A stretch of DNA of 35,697 nucleotides from Vicinamibacteria bacterium (GCA_025923995.1 JAICEW010000020.1:1-35697), one strand, 5' to 3'; shown: positions 8,315 through 17,080, counted from the first letter of the stretch. Notes: a model not told the origin generated them from the letters alone. Numbers and translations are program-made.

Positions 8315-8343
8315 GAACGGGCGCCCTCGCCGGGCGCCCGTTC
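8315..8343. terminator. Bidirectional terminator between convergent genes
   Basis: A perfect 12-bp inverted repeat (GAACGGGCGCCC and GGGCGCCCGTTC) with a 5-base loop, TCGCC, lies between the glycine-zipper gene (+) and the AraC-family gene (-). It can serve both transcripts. A pyrimidine-rich CCCTTCTC follows on the plus side. Confidence 0.75.
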
Positions 8344-8348
8344 CCTTC

Positions 8349-9203
8349 TCAGGGCGCGCTGGCCGCCCGGAAGACCGACGGGGGAACGCCCCACTCGCGG
8401 CGGAAGGCGTTCGTCAAGTGGCTGTGGTCGGCGTAGCCCAGCTCGAGGGCCAGGCGGGTCAGGTCACGTGCGCCACGGGCGAGCCGCTCCGCGGCGGCGC
8501 GGGCCCGCAGCCGCGCGACGTAGGCGCGCAGGCTGAGCCCCGCGATCTGCGGAAAGACGCGGGAGAGGTGGAAGGGGGAGCAGCCGAGGCCGCGGGCCAG
8601 GTCCGAGAGGCTGGGCGGCCGCGTGAGGTCGCGATGGAGCTCCGTGCGCGCGGCCTCCACGAGGTCGCGATGACGCCGTGGGGGGCTTCCGTCGCGGCGC
8701 GATGCTCCCCGCGTCACGGTCGACAGGACGCGGTCGAGCACGGTCACGAGCACGTCCTCGAGCTCGAGGGACGAGGCGGCCCGCGCGCGGGCGAGCGCCT
8801 CGTACTGCAGGCGCAGGGCCTGGGAGTCGCTCAGCGCCTGTCCGAAGCGGAACGGTCCGCCGGACCGGTCCGCGTCTCCGGGCAGGTGGCGGGCGACCAG
8901 CTCACGAGCCACCGGCTCCGGGAGGGCGAAGATGGTGCAGTCGTCTCCGCCGGCCACCGGGTGCTCGATGCGATAGGGCTCGCGAGCGTTGAAGAAGAGC
9001 ACGTGGTTGGCGTCCGCCAGCGCGCCTTCGCCCCGCACGGTGCGCGCGAACACGCCGCGCCGCACGAAGACGATGCTGTGGCGGTCGTTGTGCTCCTCCG
9101 GGCCGGGCGGGTGCACCCCGGACCGGCAGCGGTAGTCCAGCACCTCCACGCCCAGCGCCCTGGCGACGAGCTCGGGCTCGATACGCCGCGCGGCTTCGCT
9201 CAC
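8349..9203 (-). CDS. AraC-family transcriptional regulator
   Basis: A 284-residue DNA-binding regulator. The N-terminal half is a cupin-like AraC ligand domain (DRHSIVFVRRGVFARTV ... NHVLFFNAREPYRIEHPVAGGDDCT). The C-terminal ~100 residues contain two helix-turn-helix motifs: PSLSDLARGLGCSPFHLSRVF and DLTRLALELGYADHSHLTNAF, then FRREWGVPPSVFR, the AraC signature. The start is GTG 9203 (VSEAARRIEPELVAR). Upstream codons would give non-homologous sequence, and a TATACT box lies only six bases upstream on this strand, which suggests leaderless transcription. It is divergent from the SDR gene 70 bases away, a natural candidate target. Effector unknown. Confidence 0.9.
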   Translation of the reverse strand: MSEAARRIEPELVARALGVEVLDYRCRSGVHPPGPEEHNDRHSIVFVRRGVFARTVRGEGALADANHVLFFNAREPYRIEHPVAGGDDCTIFALPEPVARELVARHLPGDADRSGGPFRFGQALSDSQALRLQYEALARARAASSLELEDVLVTVLDRVLSTVTRGASRRDGSPPRRHRDLVEAARTELHRDLTRPPSLSDLARGLGCSPFHLSRVFPQIAGLSLRAYVARLRARAAAERLARGARDLTRLALELGYADHSHLTNAFRREWGVPPSVFRAASAP

Positions 9204-9209
9204 ACGACC

Positions 9210-9215
9210 AGTATA
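9210..9215 (-). promoter_or_regulatory. -10 box TATACT placed for a leaderless AraC transcript
   Basis: On the minus strand TATACT (5 of 6 to consensus) ends six bases before the GTG start, which would place the transcription start at or next to the start codon. No Shine-Dalgarno sequence fits between them. No good -35 box is visible. Confidence 0.4.
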
Positions 9216-9273
9216 GGGCTGCCTTCCGCACGCATCTTGCAGGATCGATCCGAGGGGAGACCGAGGAGGACGC

Positions 9274-10281
9274 ATGACTCGCAGGACATTGGCCATGGGG
9301 GCGGCGACGATCGGGCTGGCCGCGTGGGCCGCGCGGCAGCTGCGCGAGCCCTACCACTTCCGGGGGCGGTCGGTGCTCATCACGGGAGGCTCGCGGGGTC
9401 TGGGCCTCGTCCTCGCGCGCGAGCTGGCCCGCGAGGGCGCGCGGCTCACGATCGTCGCCCGCGACGACGACGAGCTGGGCCAGGCGGCCGAGGAGCTGCG
9501 CTCGGCCGGCGCGGACGTGCTCGCGATTCCCTGCGACGTCACCGACGCCGAGCAGGTGGAGCGGACCGTCGAGGCCGCCGTCCGGCACCATGGAGGCCTC
9601 GACGTCCTCATCAACAACGCGGGGATCATCCAGGTCGGCCCCGCCGACAACATGTCGGTCGACGACCTCCGCCGGTCGCTCGACGTCCATCTGTGGGCCG
9701 CCGTGCACACCGTGCGCGCGTCGCTCACGCATCTCAGCCGCAACCGGGACGGGCGCATCGTCAACATCGCCTCGATCGGAGGCAAGGTCGCGATCCCGCA
9801 CCTGCTGCCGTACTCGGTCGGCAAGTTCGCGCTGGTCGGGTTCTCCGAGGGGCTGCGCCACGAGCTGCTGCGCTACGGCGTACGCGTGACGACGGTCTGC
9901 CCCGGCCTGATGCGCACCGGCTCCCACCTGCGGGCCGAGGTGAGGGGACAGCACGAGAAGGAGTACGGCTGGTTTGCGACCATGGCCAGCCTGCCGCTCA
10001 CGTCGATCGACGCGCGCCGCGCCGCCCGGCAGATCCTGGACGCCTGCCGCCGCGGGGACGCCGAGCTGATCATCACGACACAGGCGCGTCTCGCGGTGAT
10101 GGCGAACGCGGTCTGCCCGAACCTCGCGAGCGACGTGATGGGCTGGGTGGCGCGCGCGCTCCCCGAGCCCGCGGGCCCGGGCGGGGACGTCACGCGCACC
10201 GGCCTGCAGAGCCGGCCGGCGTGGACCGAGCCGCTGACCGCTCTGGGCGACCGGGCCGCGGTCGAGAACAAGGAGATCTGA
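9274..10281 (+). CDS. SDR oxidoreductase with N-terminal membrane segment
   Basis: A 335-residue canonical short-chain dehydrogenase. Cofactor loop TGGSRGLG (37-44), NNAG (114-117), catalytic Ser167 in NIASIGG, and Tyr180/Lys184 in YSVGK. An Arg in the loop favours NADP(H), by inference. Residues 1-22 (MTRRTLAMGAATIGLAAWAARQ) form a short hydrophobic segment that could anchor the enzyme at the membrane. The C-terminal extension beyond residue ~270 is longer than in a minimal SDR, ending ALGDRAAVENKEI. RBS GAGGAGG lies just upstream of ATG 9274. It is divergent from the AraC-family gene. The substrate is not predictable; related proteins are annotated only as SDR family. Confidence 0.9.
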   Translation: MTRRTLAMGAATIGLAAWAARQLREPYHFRGRSVLITGGSRGLGLVLARELAREGARLTIVARDDDELGQAAEELRSAGADVLAIPCDVTDAEQVERTVEAAVRHHGGLDVLINNAGIIQVGPADNMSVDDLRRSLDVHLWAAVHTVRASLTHLSRNRDGRIVNIASIGGKVAIPHLLPYSVGKFALVGFSEGLRHELLRYGVRVTTVCPGLMRTGSHLRAEVRGQHEKEYGWFATMASLPLTSIDARRAARQILDACRRGDAELIITTQARLAVMANAVCPNLASDVMGWVARALPEPAGPGGDVTRTGLQSRPAWTEPLTALGDRAAVENKEI

Positions 10282-10319
10282 CCGGCTTTTTGGCGGGCTC
10301 GCCCGTATCCTTCACTGGA

Positions 10320-10332
10320 CTCCTTCAAGGAG
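10320..10332 (+). promoter_or_regulatory. Palindrome CTCCTTCAAGGAG enclosing the ribosome binding site
   Basis: A perfect 13-base inverted repeat with a single central C. Its right arm, AAGGAG, is the Shine-Dalgarno sequence of the gene starting at 10340. A DNA-binding protein here would also block the leader; the loop is too tight for an RNA hairpin. Confidence 0.25.
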
Positions 10333-10339
10333 ATGGTCG

Positions 10340-10777
10340 ATGCGGCTGGTCGCGCGTGTGGGGACGGCCCTGGGAGCCTTGATGTCCGTGGCGTGCGGCT
10401 CATACGTGACCGAGGTCCCGCCGTCCACCGGGCTCACCCTGTTTGCGTCCTTCAACCCAGATGCGACCGGCGGCATGCGGCCGGCGACCACCGTGACCGC
10501 GCAGCTGTTCGTCGAGCCATCGCCCGGCGGGGGCGTCGCGGTCACGCCGCTCGAGAAGGCCGAATTCATCGTGTGGGGTGGCGCCGGTCGCGTGCTCGCC
10601 CAGGTTTCGGTGCCGGGACCGCTGCCGTTCGATCCCGACGGAAGCATGACGGTGCGCCAGGTCCTGGACTGGCAGCCACCCGACGCCCTGGGACACGAGG
10701 CGACGGTCCGACTCACCTTCATGCGGACCGCTCCCGAAGCGAGCCCCCTCGTCATCGAACGGACCGTCACGTTCTAG
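10340..10777 (+). CDS. Small exported protein, possible lipoprotein
   Basis: A 145-residue protein with AAGGAG seven bases before the ATG. The N-terminus MRLVARVGTALGALMSVACGSYVTEVPP is a signal sequence. Cys19 in SVACGS could be lipidated, although the lipobox has Ser instead of Leu/Val at -3. The mature part appears beta-rich (VTAQLFVEPSPGGGVAVTPLEKAEFIVWGGAGRVLAQV ... VRLTFMRTAPEASPLVIERTVTF) and resembles a single Ig-like or C2-like domain. No family recognised. The flavoenzyme gene starts 12 bases downstream, so the two are probably co-transcribed. Confidence 0.65.
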   Translation: MRLVARVGTALGALMSVACGSYVTEVPPSTGLTLFASFNPDATGGMRPATTVTAQLFVEPSPGGGVAVTPLEKAEFIVWGGAGRVLAQVSVPGPLPFDPDGSMTVRQVLDWQPPDALGHEATVRLTFMRTAPEASPLVIERTVTF

Positions 10778-10789
10778 AATCCGCCCATC

Positions 10790-12043
10790 ATGGGCAAGAC
10801 GACCGACCTGACCCGGCGCGAGGTGATCCAGGGCGTGGCCGCGACGGCCGCGCTCACGGCGGCGGGGCAGGGAGTGCTGGCCCAGGACGGACGCGCCTGG
10901 GACACGATCGTCGTCGGCGCGGGCGTGTTCGGCGCCTGGACCGCCTGGCACCTGCGCCGCGGGGGCCAGCGGGTGCTGCTGCTCGACGCCTCCGGGCCGG
11001 CGAACGCGCGCGCCTCGTCGGGCGGCGAGTCGCGCATGACGCGCACGATCTACGGCGCGGACGACGTGTACACCAGGATGGCGTGGGAGTCGCTCGAGGA
11101 CTGGCGCTGGCTGTCCTCGCGCTCGGGCCTGCCCGTCTTCCACGCGACCGGCGTGCTCATGTTCTTCGGCAAGCGCGAGCCGTTCGTGGACCAGAGCATC
11201 GACGCGCACAAGCGGCTGGGCCTGCGGCTGGACGTGCTCGACCGCGCGGAGATGCAGCGTCGCTATCCGCAGATCGCGTGGGACGGCGTCGAGGTCGGGC
11301 TCTTCGAGCCGGAGCTGGGCGTGCTCATGGCGCGGCGCGCCGTGCAGACGCTGGTGAAGGAGTACGTCGCGGCGGGCGGGGAGTACCGGCTGGCGTCGGT
11401 CGCGCCCCCGGGGGACGGCGCCACGCTCGACGGCGTCCGCACGAGCGCCGACGAGACGCTGCGGGCCGAGCGGTACGTCTTCGCCTGCGGCCCGTGGCTG
11501 CCGAAGGTCTTCCCCTCGCTCCTCGGGTCCCGCATCTTCCCGACGCGCCAGGAGGTCTTCTTCTTCGCACCCGAGTCGGGCGACCAGCGCTTCGCGCCGC
11601 CGCACCTGCCGGGATGGGCCGACTTCAACGACGGCGACATCTACTACGGCATGCCCGACCTCGAGGCCCGCGGGTTCAAGATCGCGCACGACGCCCACGG
11701 GGAGCGCTTCGACCCGGACAGCGGCGACCGGCGGGCGACCGAGGCGGGCCTCTCCAAGGTCCGGACCTATCTGGCGAAGCGGTTCCCGCTGCTCGCGTCG
11801 CGGCCGCTGGTGGAGTCGCGCGTCTGCCAGTACGAGAACAGCGCGAACGGCGACCTGGTCATCGACCGCCATCCGAAGTGGCCGAACGTCCTGATCGTCG
11901 GCGCGGGCTCGGGCCACGGGTTCAAGCACGGCCCCGCGGTCGGCCGGTACGCGTCCGACCTCGTGACGGGGAAGCGCGACAAGCCCGAGCCGCGGCTCAC
12001 CCTGGCGAGCAAAGGCGACGTCCAGCACCGCGAGGTCCACTGA
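10790..12043 (+). CDS. Tat-exported sarcosine-oxidase-like FAD amine oxidase
   Basis: A 417-residue flavoprotein of the monomeric sarcosine oxidase / N-methyltryptophan oxidase group (DAO superfamily), which oxidises secondary amines to give H2O2 and an imine. FAD-binding GAGVFG is at residues 43-48, followed by an acidic strand end LLLDASG. SSGGESRMTR matches the SSxGxSRMxR flavin segment. C346 in SRVCQYEN aligns with the Cys that covalently binds FAD in sarcosine oxidase, and GSGHGFKHGPAVG is the C-terminal flavin motif. Unusually, the N-terminus TRREVIQGVAATAALTAAGQ is a Tat signal, so the folded, flavin-loaded enzyme is probably exported to the periplasm. The substrate is unknown. Confidence 0.88.
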   Translation: MGKTTDLTRREVIQGVAATAALTAAGQGVLAQDGRAWDTIVVGAGVFGAWTAWHLRRGGQRVLLLDASGPANARASSGGESRMTRTIYGADDVYTRMAWESLEDWRWLSSRSGLPVFHATGVLMFFGKREPFVDQSIDAHKRLGLRLDVLDRAEMQRRYPQIAWDGVEVGLFEPELGVLMARRAVQTLVKEYVAAGGEYRLASVAPPGDGATLDGVRTSADETLRAERYVFACGPWLPKVFPSLLGSRIFPTRQEVFFFAPESGDQRFAPPHLPGWADFNDGDIYYGMPDLEARGFKIAHDAHGERFDPDSGDRRATEAGLSKVRTYLAKRFPLLASRPLVESRVCQYENSANGDLVIDRHPKWPNVLIVGAGSGHGFKHGPAVGRYASDLVTGKRDKPEPRLTLASKGDVQHREVH

Positions 12044-12060
12044 ACGCTCGTTCACCTGCC

Positions 12061-12090
12061 TTGACAAAGGCGTGACGCCGCCGTAGTAAT
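12061..12090 (+). promoter_or_regulatory. Promoter of the TonB receptor operon
   Basis: A perfect -35 TTGACA (12061-12066) is followed, after 18 bases, by AGTAAT (or TAGTAA with 17). It sits about 60 bases upstream of the receptor's ribosome binding site. Confidence 0.5.
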
Positions 12091-12148
12091 CGCTCGTCAC
12101 AGACGCTCATCTTCAACCGGGCCAAAGACCTTGAACTGAGGAGGTTCC

Positions 12149-14809
12149 ATGGTTCCCCTCCGGCACCGTCTCGCGGCGATCGCGCTCGCGATGGCCGCCA
12201 TCATCTGTCTCCCCGCTCTCGCGGACGCCGCGGACGGACGCCTGAGCGGCGTCGTGCGCGACGCGCAGGGCGGCGCCGTACCGGGTGCCACCGTCGTGAT
12301 CACCAACCAGTCGACTCACGCCACCCAGACGGTCGTCACGGGTGCCGACGGCAGCTTTTCGGCCACGGTGCCGACCGGCGCCTACACGGTGGCCGTGTCC
12401 CTGAAGGGCTTCGGGAGGGAGACGAAGAAGGTCGAAGTGGCGGCCTCAGGCGGATCGGTGGACTTCTCGCTGCAGCCGCGGGCGGAGGAGGAGGTCACGG
12501 TCACCGCCATGAAGCGCGAGACGACCGTGCAGGACACGCCCTTCTCGGTCGCCGCGCCGACCGAGGCCGACCTGCGCGCGCGTGGCATCGACGACATCGA
12601 GGGCGTGGCCCGCGAGGTGGCCGGCTTCAGCGTGCAGAACCTCGGCCCCGGCCAGAGCCAGGTGGCCATCCGCGGCGTGTCGTCGGGCCAGATCGCCCGC
12701 GACCAGCCGGGCGTGAAGGAGCAGGTGGCCGCGTACCTGGACGAGTCGGTGATCTCGCTGTCGCTCTTCACCCCCGACCTCGACCTCTTCGACGTGTCCC
12801 GCGTGGAGGTGCTGCGCGGCCCCCAGGGCACGCTCTTCGGGTCGGGCAACGTGTCGGGCACGGTCCGCTACATAAGCAACCAGCCCGAGCTGGGCGCCAG
12901 GAAGGTGTTCGGCGAGGTCGGCGGCAACACCATCGACGGCGGCTCCCAGGGCGGCAACATCAAGCTCGGCGTCAACGCGCCCCTGGGGGACAAGGCTGCG
13001 GTCCGCGTGGCGGGCTACTACACCCACCTCGCCGGCTACATGGACACCCCCGGGATCACGCGGACGAGCAACGGCGCGATCCGGCCGGACCCGAACAGCC
13101 TGGTGACCGACGTGAACTCGGGCAACCGCTTCGGCGTGCGGGCCGCCGTGCGCTTCGAGCCCAGCGAACGGTTCGACATCACCCCGCGCCTGGTCTACCA
13201 GAAGCTCGAGATGGACGGCTGGAACCGCATCGACGACTACAACATCCTGGCCAACCGCTTCACGACCTCGCGTCCGGCCATCAGCTTCGTCGACCGCGAG
13301 CAGTTCGTGCAGATCGAGGAGCCCTTCTCCGACGAGTTCCTGCTCGGCGACCTCACGCTCAACTACAACTTCGGCGACGCCGGCCCGACGCTCACCTCGA
13401 TCACGTCCTACACGAACCGCGACGTGCTGGTCGTGCGCGACGCCGGCGCCCTGACCTCGAGCATCACCGGCGGGACGCCCCTCTCTTTCGCCGAGAACGT
13501 CTACTCCCTCAACGCGCCGCTGGACGACGCGACGGACGCCAAGGTGTGGACGGAGGAGATCCGGCTGTCCGGCGGCGCGGAGAGGCTGAAGTGGCTGGCG
13601 GGCGGGTTCTACTCGAGCACCACCCGCGACTACGGCCAGAGCCTGCTGGTGGCGGGCTTCGAGGACCTGACGGGCATCCCCACCGCGGGCCGCTTCGGCG
13701 CGGGCAAGGACGTGCTGTTCTTCTCGGACCTGCACTACGAGCTCAGCCAGTTCGCGCTCTTCGGCGAGGCGACGTACACGTTCAGTGACCTCATCGACGT
13801 GACCGGCGGCCTGCGCTACTACAACTTCAACGAGGACCGCACCCAGGTCTTCGACGGCATCTTCGCCGACCCCGGCGGCGCGCCGGCCTCCACCGACGCC
13901 AGCGGCGTGGCGCCCCGGTTCATCGTGAGCTTCAAGGCCGCGGAGAACACGAACCTGAACGTGCAGGCGGCCAAGGGCTTCCGCCTGGGAGGCATCAACG
14001 ATCCGCTGAACGTGCCCCTGTGCTCGCCGGCCGACCTGCAGACCTTCGGAGGCCGCGAGACCTGGGAGGACGAGACCAGCTGGAACTACGAGATCGGCTC
14101 CAAGTCGCGCGTCATGGGCGGCAAGGGCTCGGTCAACCTGTCGGCGTTCTACGTCGACATCGCCAACCTGCAGGCGACGGTGACGGCGGGCACCTGCTCC
14201 TCGCGCGTGGTCTTCAACGTGCCCGACGCGCGCAGCGCGGGCGCCGAGATCGAGTTCGCGGCCGCGCCCAGCACCAACTTCGACTTCGCGGTCTCCATGG
14301 GCTTCAACAACTCCGAGCTGCGGTCGACGTTGGAATCGACGGACGCGTCGGGCAACACCAGCGTGGTGGCCGGCATCCGCGAGGGCAACCGGCTGCCCAG
14401 CGTGCCGCAGTTCCAGATGTCCGCCACGGCGACGTACCAGTGGCAGATGCGCCAGGACTGGCTGGGCTACGCCACGGGGAGCTTCCAGCACGTGGGCTCC
14501 CGCTACACGCAGGTCGGCGACGAGGAGCCGGGAGCCGGCAACGTGAGCCTCATCACGTCCCCCGGGACCATCGGAGGCCCGCTGACGCAGACCACCTTCA
14601 GCTTCGACCCCTTGCTGCCGTCCTACGACATCGTCAACGCCCGCGTGGGCGTCCTGTTCGGCAAGTGGGACGTGGCGCTCTTCGCGAACAACCTGACCGA
14701 CGAGCGCGCGTTCCTGGCGCTCGACCGCGAGCGCGGGCAGCGCGCCCGCGTCGGCTTCCTGACCAACCAGCCCCGGACGTTCGGCATCACCGCGCGCGTG
14801 AACTTCTAG
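12149..14809 (+). CDS. TonB-dependent outer-membrane receptor
   Basis: An 886-residue outer-membrane active transporter. Signal peptide MVPLRHRLAAIALAMAAIICLPALADA; a carboxypeptidase-regulatory-like domain at ~27-112 (GRLSGVVRDAQGGAVPGATV); a TonB-box-like segment EEVTVTAMKRE (~113-124); a plug domain at ~125-245 with QVAIRGVSSG and VEVLRGPQGTLFGSGNVSGTVRYI; then a ~630-residue beta-barrel ending in Phe (ITARVNF), the usual BAM signal. RBS GAGGAGG precedes the ATG. The sequence resembles iron-complex type receptors (LRYYNFNEDRTQVFDG; NVQAAKGFRLGGINDP), but the ligand cannot be told. The DUF885-like gene begins three bases after the stop, so the receptor and that protein are co-expressed and may share a substrate, by inference. 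Confidence 0.93.
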   Translation: MVPLRHRLAAIALAMAAIICLPALADAADGRLSGVVRDAQGGAVPGATVVITNQSTHATQTVVTGADGSFSATVPTGAYTVAVSLKGFGRETKKVEVAASGGSVDFSLQPRAEEEVTVTAMKRETTVQDTPFSVAAPTEADLRARGIDDIEGVAREVAGFSVQNLGPGQSQVAIRGVSSGQIARDQPGVKEQVAAYLDESVISLSLFTPDLDLFDVSRVEVLRGPQGTLFGSGNVSGTVRYISNQPELGARKVFGEVGGNTIDGGSQGGNIKLGVNAPLGDKAAVRVAGYYTHLAGYMDTPGITRTSNGAIRPDPNSLVTDVNSGNRFGVRAAVRFEPSERFDITPRLVYQKLEMDGWNRIDDYNILANRFTTSRPAISFVDREQFVQIEEPFSDEFLLGDLTLNYNFGDAGPTLTSITSYTNRDVLVVRDAGALTSSITGGTPLSFAENVYSLNAPLDDATDAKVWTEEIRLSGGAERLKWLAGGFYSSTTRDYGQSLLVAGFEDLTGIPTAGRFGAGKDVLFFSDLHYELSQFALFGEATYTFSDLIDVTGGLRYYNFNEDRTQVFDGIFADPGGAPASTDASGVAPRFIVSFKAAENTNLNVQAAKGFRLGGINDPLNVPLCSPADLQTFGGRETWEDETSWNYEIGSKSRVMGGKGSVNLSAFYVDIANLQATVTAGTCSSRVVFNVPDARSAGAEIEFAAAPSTNFDFAVSMGFNNSELRSTLESTDASGNTSVVAGIREGNRLPSVPQFQMSATATYQWQMRQDWLGYATGSFQHVGSRYTQVGDEEPGAGNVSLITSPGTIGGPLTQTTFSFDPLLPSYDIVNARVGVLFGKWDVALFANNLTDERAFLALDRERGQRARVGFLTNQPRTFGITARVNF

Positions 14810-14812
14810 GCC

Positions 14813-16438
14813 ATGCGGCGCCGGCTACTCCACCTGGCGCGAGTAGCCGGCGCTCTCGCCCTCGCCGCCACCTCGATGCCGCCCGCGTCACAGGCCGCCG
14901 GCGGCACCTACGCCGACCTGGTCGCGCTCTTCAAGGAGTGGCGCGCGTTCCAGCGTCCCGTCTTCCGCGACGGCGTGCCCGACTACACGCCCGCAGCGAT
15001 GGAGGCGCAGCAGGCGCGCCTGCCCGAGTTCCAGCGGAGGCTCCAGGCCATCCCGCCCGGCGGATGGCCCGTCGCCCAGCAGGTCGACTGGCGCCTGGTC
15101 CAGGCCGAGATGAACGGGCTCGATTTCGAGCTGCGCGTCCTGCGCCCCTGGGCCCGCGACCCCGGCTTCTACTCCGTGCTGACCCCGGAGCAGAGCGACA
15201 CGCCCTCGAAAGAGGGCACGATCTTCGCCGGCACGATCGAGACCTGGCGGATGACGTTCCCCCTGCCCGCGTCGGCGGTCGGGCCGTTCCGCGACCGTCT
15301 CCGCGCGATCCCGGCCGTCCTGACCCAGGCGCGGGCGAACCTGATCGCGGACACGCGCGACCTCTGGCGCGCCGGCATCCGGGTCCAGAAGGACCAGAGC
15401 GCCGCGCTGGCGGACCTGGCCAGGCAGGTGCGCCCGCACCACCCCGACCTCGTGCCCGACATCGACAAGGCCCGCGCCGCCGTCGACGGGTTCGGCGCGT
15501 GGCTGGAAGCCGGTCTGCCCGGCAAGTGGGGCCGGTCGGGCGTCGGCCGCGAGAACTACGACTGGTACCTGAAGAACGTCCACCTCTCGCCGTTCACCTG
15601 GCAGGACGAGGTCACCTTGCACGAGCGCGAGCTGGCGCGCGCGATCGCGCACCTCACGCTCGAGAAGGGCGCGCACGCCTCCCTGCCGCCGGCCACGCCG
15701 ATGGACTCGCCCGAGGCCTGGCGCAAGGGCATGCAGGACGCGGTCACGGCGTACATGAAGTTCCTGGCCGACCGCGGTGTGGGGACCATCAAGGACTACA
15801 TGGACCCGGCGCTGCGCGCCCGCGTCAGCCCGTACGCGGCTCCCGCCGAGCGCGACTTCTTCGCGCAGGTCGAGGCGCACGAGCCCCTGCTGCTGCGCGC
15901 GCACGGCTACCACTGGTTCGACCTGGCGCGCATGGAGAAGGAGCCGCACGGAAGCGAGATCCGCCGCGTGCCGCTGCTCTACAACATCTGGGACAGCCGG
16001 GCGGAGGGCCTGGCCACGGCCATGGAGGAGATGATGGCGCGGGCCGGCCTCTTCGCGGGCCGCCCGCGCGGCCACGAGCTGATGTACGTGATGATCGCCC
16101 AGCGGGCGGCGCGCGGGCTGGCCAGCCTGCGGGTCCACGGAGGCGATGCGGACCTCGGCGGCGCCATCCAGTTCGCCCACGACAACACGCCGTACGGATG
16201 GCTGAAGGTGAACGGCGACCTGGTCTGGGGCGAGCAGCGGCTCTACCTCTCGCAGCCCGGCTACGGGACCTGCTACCTCTCGGGCAAGGCCCAGATCGAG
16301 TCGTTGCTGGCCGCGCGCCTGTGGCGCCAGCGCGAGGCCTTCACGCTCAAGGGCTTCATGGACGACCTGAACGCGTCGGGCATGATCCCGGTCTCGCTGA
16401 TCCGCTGGGAGATGACGGGCGAGCTGCCGCCGCAGTAG
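14813..16438 (+). CDS. DUF885-like secreted protein with altered metal motif
   Basis: A 541-residue protein with a signal peptide (MRRRLLHLARVAGALALAATSMPPASQA). The overall layout matches DUF885: a long alpha-helical fold, SRAEGLATAMEEMMARAGLF corresponding to the family's EGWAxYxE helix, and QPGYGTCYLSGKAQIESL corresponding to the YPxQxxSYxxG segment near the C-terminus. Members usually carry HExxPGHxxQ, expected ~40 residues before EGWA. Here that place holds H356-E357 in AHEPLLLRAHGYHW, so the PGH part is missing. Activity as a metallopeptidase-like hydrolase is therefore uncertain. It follows the TonB receptor gene by three bases. Its stop codon directly abuts that of the opposing PKD lipoprotein gene. 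Confidence 0.72.
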   Translation: MRRRLLHLARVAGALALAATSMPPASQAAGGTYADLVALFKEWRAFQRPVFRDGVPDYTPAAMEAQQARLPEFQRRLQAIPPGGWPVAQQVDWRLVQAEMNGLDFELRVLRPWARDPGFYSVLTPEQSDTPSKEGTIFAGTIETWRMTFPLPASAVGPFRDRLRAIPAVLTQARANLIADTRDLWRAGIRVQKDQSAALADLARQVRPHHPDLVPDIDKARAAVDGFGAWLEAGLPGKWGRSGVGRENYDWYLKNVHLSPFTWQDEVTLHERELARAIAHLTLEKGAHASLPPATPMDSPEAWRKGMQDAVTAYMKFLADRGVGTIKDYMDPALRARVSPYAAPAERDFFAQVEAHEPLLLRAHGYHWFDLARMEKEPHGSEIRRVPLLYNIWDSRAEGLATAMEEMMARAGLFAGRPRGHELMYVMIAQRAARGLASLRVHGGDADLGGAIQFAHDNTPYGWLKVNGDLVWGEQRLYLSQPGYGTCYLSGKAQIESLLAARLWRQREAFTLKGFMDDLNASGMIPVSLIRWEMTGELPPQ

Positions 16439-17080
16439 CTACTGCCGGACGAACGCGAACGTCGCACCGGCGACGTTGCAGTTGGTGCCCGCCAGGTCGA
16501 TGCGGTTGAGGTCCGCGCTCACCGTCCCCGTCATGGGCGTGTCGTTCTTCTTGCAGCCGGCGAGCCGGAACTGGAACGTCGCCGCGCGCGGGTGGGCGAG
16601 CTGCCCGCTGAAGGTGTGGCGGCAGCAGCTGTTGTCCGCATAGCCGTTGAGCGTGGCGCCGTCCTGCGTGATCTGCGCACGGTCGCCCGGGGCGCCGTTC
16701 TGCAGCGGCAGCCACGCGCCGTCGAGCGTCCGCGCCTGGACCGTGCTGCCGGCCGTCGCGGACCCACCGCGGCCGTCCGTGCAGGTGACGTTCGCCGGGA
16801 ACGCACCGGTGGCCGCGTACGAGCGGGCGACGGAGGTCCCGGTGCGCGGTGTGCCGTCGCCCAGGTCCCAGGTGCAGGTCACGGCGTCGCCGTCGGGGTC
16901 GGTCGCCGTCGCGCTGAACGTCAGCGTGGTGACGCCGACGATCGCACCCCCCGAGGGGCTCTGCGTGATCGTGACGGCGGGTGCGCGGTTGGCGGCCGCG
17001 GCGGTCGGGCCGCCGTCGCTGCCGCCGCAGGCCGCCAGGGTCAGCACCAGGGGAAGGCTCCAGGGCGCGCGTGAGCTCAT
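16439..17080 (-). CDS. PKD-domain lipoprotein
   Basis: A 213-residue protein with a lipoprotein signal, [14 protein letters not shown] (lipid-bearing Cys18), a short Ala-rich linker, and a PKD-type Ig-like domain at ~33-115 ([18 protein letters not shown] ... [21 protein letters not shown] ... [10 protein letters not shown]). A C-terminal beta-rich region of ~95 residues has paired Cys ([27 protein letters not shown]) and may be disulfide-bonded. The latter part ([27 protein letters not shown]) looks like a small lipocalin-like or ligand-binding module, but I cannot assign it. It is probably envelope-attached and facing the periplasm or surface. Its TAG directly abuts the preceding convergent gene. 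Confidence 0.75.
   Translation of the reverse strand: MSSRAPWSLPLVLTLAACGGSDGGPTAAAANRAPAVTITQSPSGGAIVGVTTLTFSATATDPDGDAVTCTWDLGDGTPRTGTSVARSYAATGAFPANVTCTDGRGGSATAGSTVQARTLDGAWLPLQNGAPGDRAQITQDGATLNGYADNSCCRHTFSGQLAHPRAATFQFRLAGCKKNDTPMTGTVSADLNRIDLAGTNCNVAGATFAFVRQ

Noticed and set aside
12446-14491. 681-codon minus-strand frame over the TonB receptor
   Set aside because: Low-complexity Val/Arg/Ala composition and no recognisable domain; the receptor on the plus strand is certain.
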